Positions 62,461-64,000 of a stretch of DNA of 64,000 bases are shown here, in pieces (the first letter of the stretch is position 1; each line of letters begins with the position of its first letter). The position numbers and the translations under genes were made by a program. Origin of the DNA: Nymphaea colorata (Eukaryota > Streptophyta > Magnoliopsida > Nymphaeales > Nymphaeaceae). The notes under the pieces are model-generated. The model ran no database searches, had not been told where the DNA came from, and saw nothing but the letters and a program-made list of their open reading frames with translations. Where the stretch lies: NCBI RefSeq assembly GCF_008831285.2, contig NC_045149.1:14658578-14722577 (forward strand), written 5' to 3'.

Positions 62461-63172
62461 CCTCGTTCTTGGTTGACGTCTTGCTCTGAATTCTTCCAGG
62501 TTAAAGTCGGATGGGCTACTAGGATCTTGAATTCACCAGTGGTCGACCAAAACTGATCTTCCCTCAGCTGTCGCGGAATTTGTTCTTGGCGATTCAATTC
62601 TTTGGTTGGTTCTGTTGGGAATTCTTATTTGTTGTGGAAATGGGTCTCGAATTGTCGCAGCCCCAGGGCCGTTGCACCATTTGCTTTTGGGATTTCGATA
62701 TTCAAATAATTGAATTCAATCCCATCGGTCTCTCGTAGTGATCTTTTTTCCAAAGTTCTCTTTCATTTTTATTCGCTTTTTTTTAACCGAATTCAATGCC
62801 GTTCATTTTTACAGTTCCTGGTTCTTCGTTGACGCCTTGCGCTGAATCATTCCAGGATAAGGTTGGATGGGCTACTAGGATATTGAATTCACCAGTGGTC
62901 GACCAAAACTGATCTTCCATCAGCTGTCGCAGAATTTGTTCTTAGCGATTCAATTCTTTGGTTGGTTCTTTAGGAATTCTTGTTTGTTGTGGAAATGGGT
63001 TTCAAATTGTCGCAGCCCCAAGACTGTTGCATCATTTGCTTTTGGTATTTCGATATTCAAATGTTATCTTGAATTCAATCCCATCGGTCTCTCATAAGTG
63101 ATATTTTGTTGACGTTCTCTTTAATTTTTTTCGTTTTTTTTTAACCAAATTCAATGCCGTTCATTTTTACGG
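62461..63172 (+). repeat. 356-bp tandem duplication within a probable 5'-UTR intron
   Basis: Unit 1 (62461-62816) and unit 2 (62817-63172) align end to end. Both hold CCAGTGGTCGACCAAAACTG, GTTGTGGAAATGGGT, TTTGCTTTTGG and ACCgAATTCAATGCCGTTC. Differences, perhaps 8-10 percent by eye, show it is not a recent assembly duplicate. Confidence 0.9.
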
Positions 63173-63794
63173 TTACTGTGTGGACGTTTCAGTAGTTAGA
63201 TTTTCTCAGGATTCGCTTTTGAAGACCCAGCTTACCGACGATATCGAAAAATGTGGTGGAAACCCCATGTTTGAAAAGAACTAATTAATTGCCTGTGAAT
63301 TTCGTTCTGGAAGATAATTTTCTCACGGGGATATGGTCTGGGAAAGTTACTACGAAAAGAATAGGTCTCCTGTAAAAGGTTGAAAAGAAAAAAAGGGTAG
63401 TGTTAGGAAAGAAACCAGATATTAACCTCGAACTTGTCTTTCTTTCATATTTTTTTTCCGGCTTCAAATATTTCATAGATTGCGTCTTCTTTGTGTTCTG
63501 TATTTTATTAGAATAAATTTTATGACAGTGTCCTTCGTTCTCTTTGAAATTTTGTTAGATGTACCTTCATTTATAGCTCGCTGAGAATAGATCGTTCTCT
63601 CACAGGGTTACTCTCAAGTCTCAACTTGCAGGAAAACTGATAATTGGTCTCTATGTCTTGGAATATGCAAGCAAAGGAGTCTTTCATGTTAAATAGACAT
63701 TAGCTGTCATGCTTGTTTCATCTTTCAAACTTCTTCAAGTATATGTCCAAGAACTGAGTATTTCTTGTTTTCTCCAGTATCTTCTCACTGGAAA

Positions 63795-64000
63795 ATGGAA
63801 GGCACAACTTCTAGCGAGCACCGCTCATCTATGGGTTCTCATGTAAGGATTATGTGCATTATTTGATGCTTGGTAGGGAATATCAATATGGTCATTTTGT
63901 AGTGTCTACTATAGATTTTCTTGGTATTTTCAATTACTCCAATGCTCCAGTATTAGATGCTTAATGGTTGTTGACGTTTCATAAATTTTTCTGTCTAGGC
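63795..64000 (+). CDS. 5' end of an unidentified gene (first coding exon, cut by window edge)
   Basis: An acceptor (TTGTTTTCTCCAG, ending 63777) precedes a short 5'-UTR piece and the ATG at 63795. The frame MEGTTSSEHRSSMGSH ends at 63842 in phase 0 with a consensus donor CAT|GTAAGG. The next acceptor TTTTTCTGTCTAG ends at 63998, so only two bases of the following exon are visible. A Ser/His-rich start without a signal peptide suggests a cytosolic or nuclear protein, but the family cannot be recognised from 16 residues. A long 5'-UTR intron (about 62141-63777) with a CT/T-rich structure is typical of constitutively expressed plant genes (inference). Confidence 0.55.

Overview
This window is nuclear DNA from a flowering plant. 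The evidence is genes with GT-AG introns, plant-only families (a TDR/PXY-type CLE-peptide receptor kinase, class III chitinases, an anther-type polyketide synthase), AT-rich intergenic DNA full of decayed transposons, and one 100-base run of N (a scaffold gap). Coding exons are clearly richer in G+C than their surroundings, as often seen in monocots, magnoliids and early-diverging angiosperms. I cannot name the species.

Layout. 1-325 (minus) is the 5' end of a TDR-like LRR receptor kinase that runs off the window. A second, full-length paralog lies head-to-head at 11973-15706 (plus). Its two exons would encode about 1040 residues, but a G-run at 12971-12975 is one base short and breaks the frame. 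The 3' end of that gene and about 5 kb of flank (about 15370-20459) are duplicated in tandem at about 21770-26880. The second copy carries a decayed kinase tail, both copies carry a PLAC8-family gene fragment, and the second copy ends exactly at the N gap. From 26981 to 32982 there is a higher-order tandem array of four units of about 1.5 kb, built from a 57-bp (19-codon) minisatellite. It is cut at its right edge by a truncated Ty1/copia remnant (33243-33635 RNase H, 32983-33242 LTR). From 34997 to about 51100 is a rearranged transposon and gene-fragment zone: an RPA32-like exon pair, a large inverted repeat (arms 36313-37612 and 38671-40311), a direct tandem duplication of 2.8 kb (41576-44384 / 44385-47217), and exon-like pieces of an unidentified gene on the minus strand.

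The right third is gene-bearing: two tandem class III (GH18, hevamine-type) chitinases (54738-55667 and 58333-59205, plus), a two-exon LAP5/PKSB-type polyketide synthase (61360-59747, minus), and the 5' end of an unidentified gene (first coding exon 63795-63842, plus) with an apparent 5'-UTR intron that contains a 356-bp tandem duplication.

The genes do not form a pathway. The receptor kinases suggest CLE/TDIF-type peptide signalling, the chitinases defence or cell-wall chitin turnover, and the LAP5-like enzyme sporopollenin precursor synthesis in the anther. No clearly new biological system is evident. The points most worth a second look are the 19-codon repeat array, the large inverted repeat with captured gene pieces, a dyad conserved at the same distance from the start codon in both chitinase promoters, and signs that part of the 15-27 kb duplication may be an assembly artefact. 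All identity estimates are by eye.
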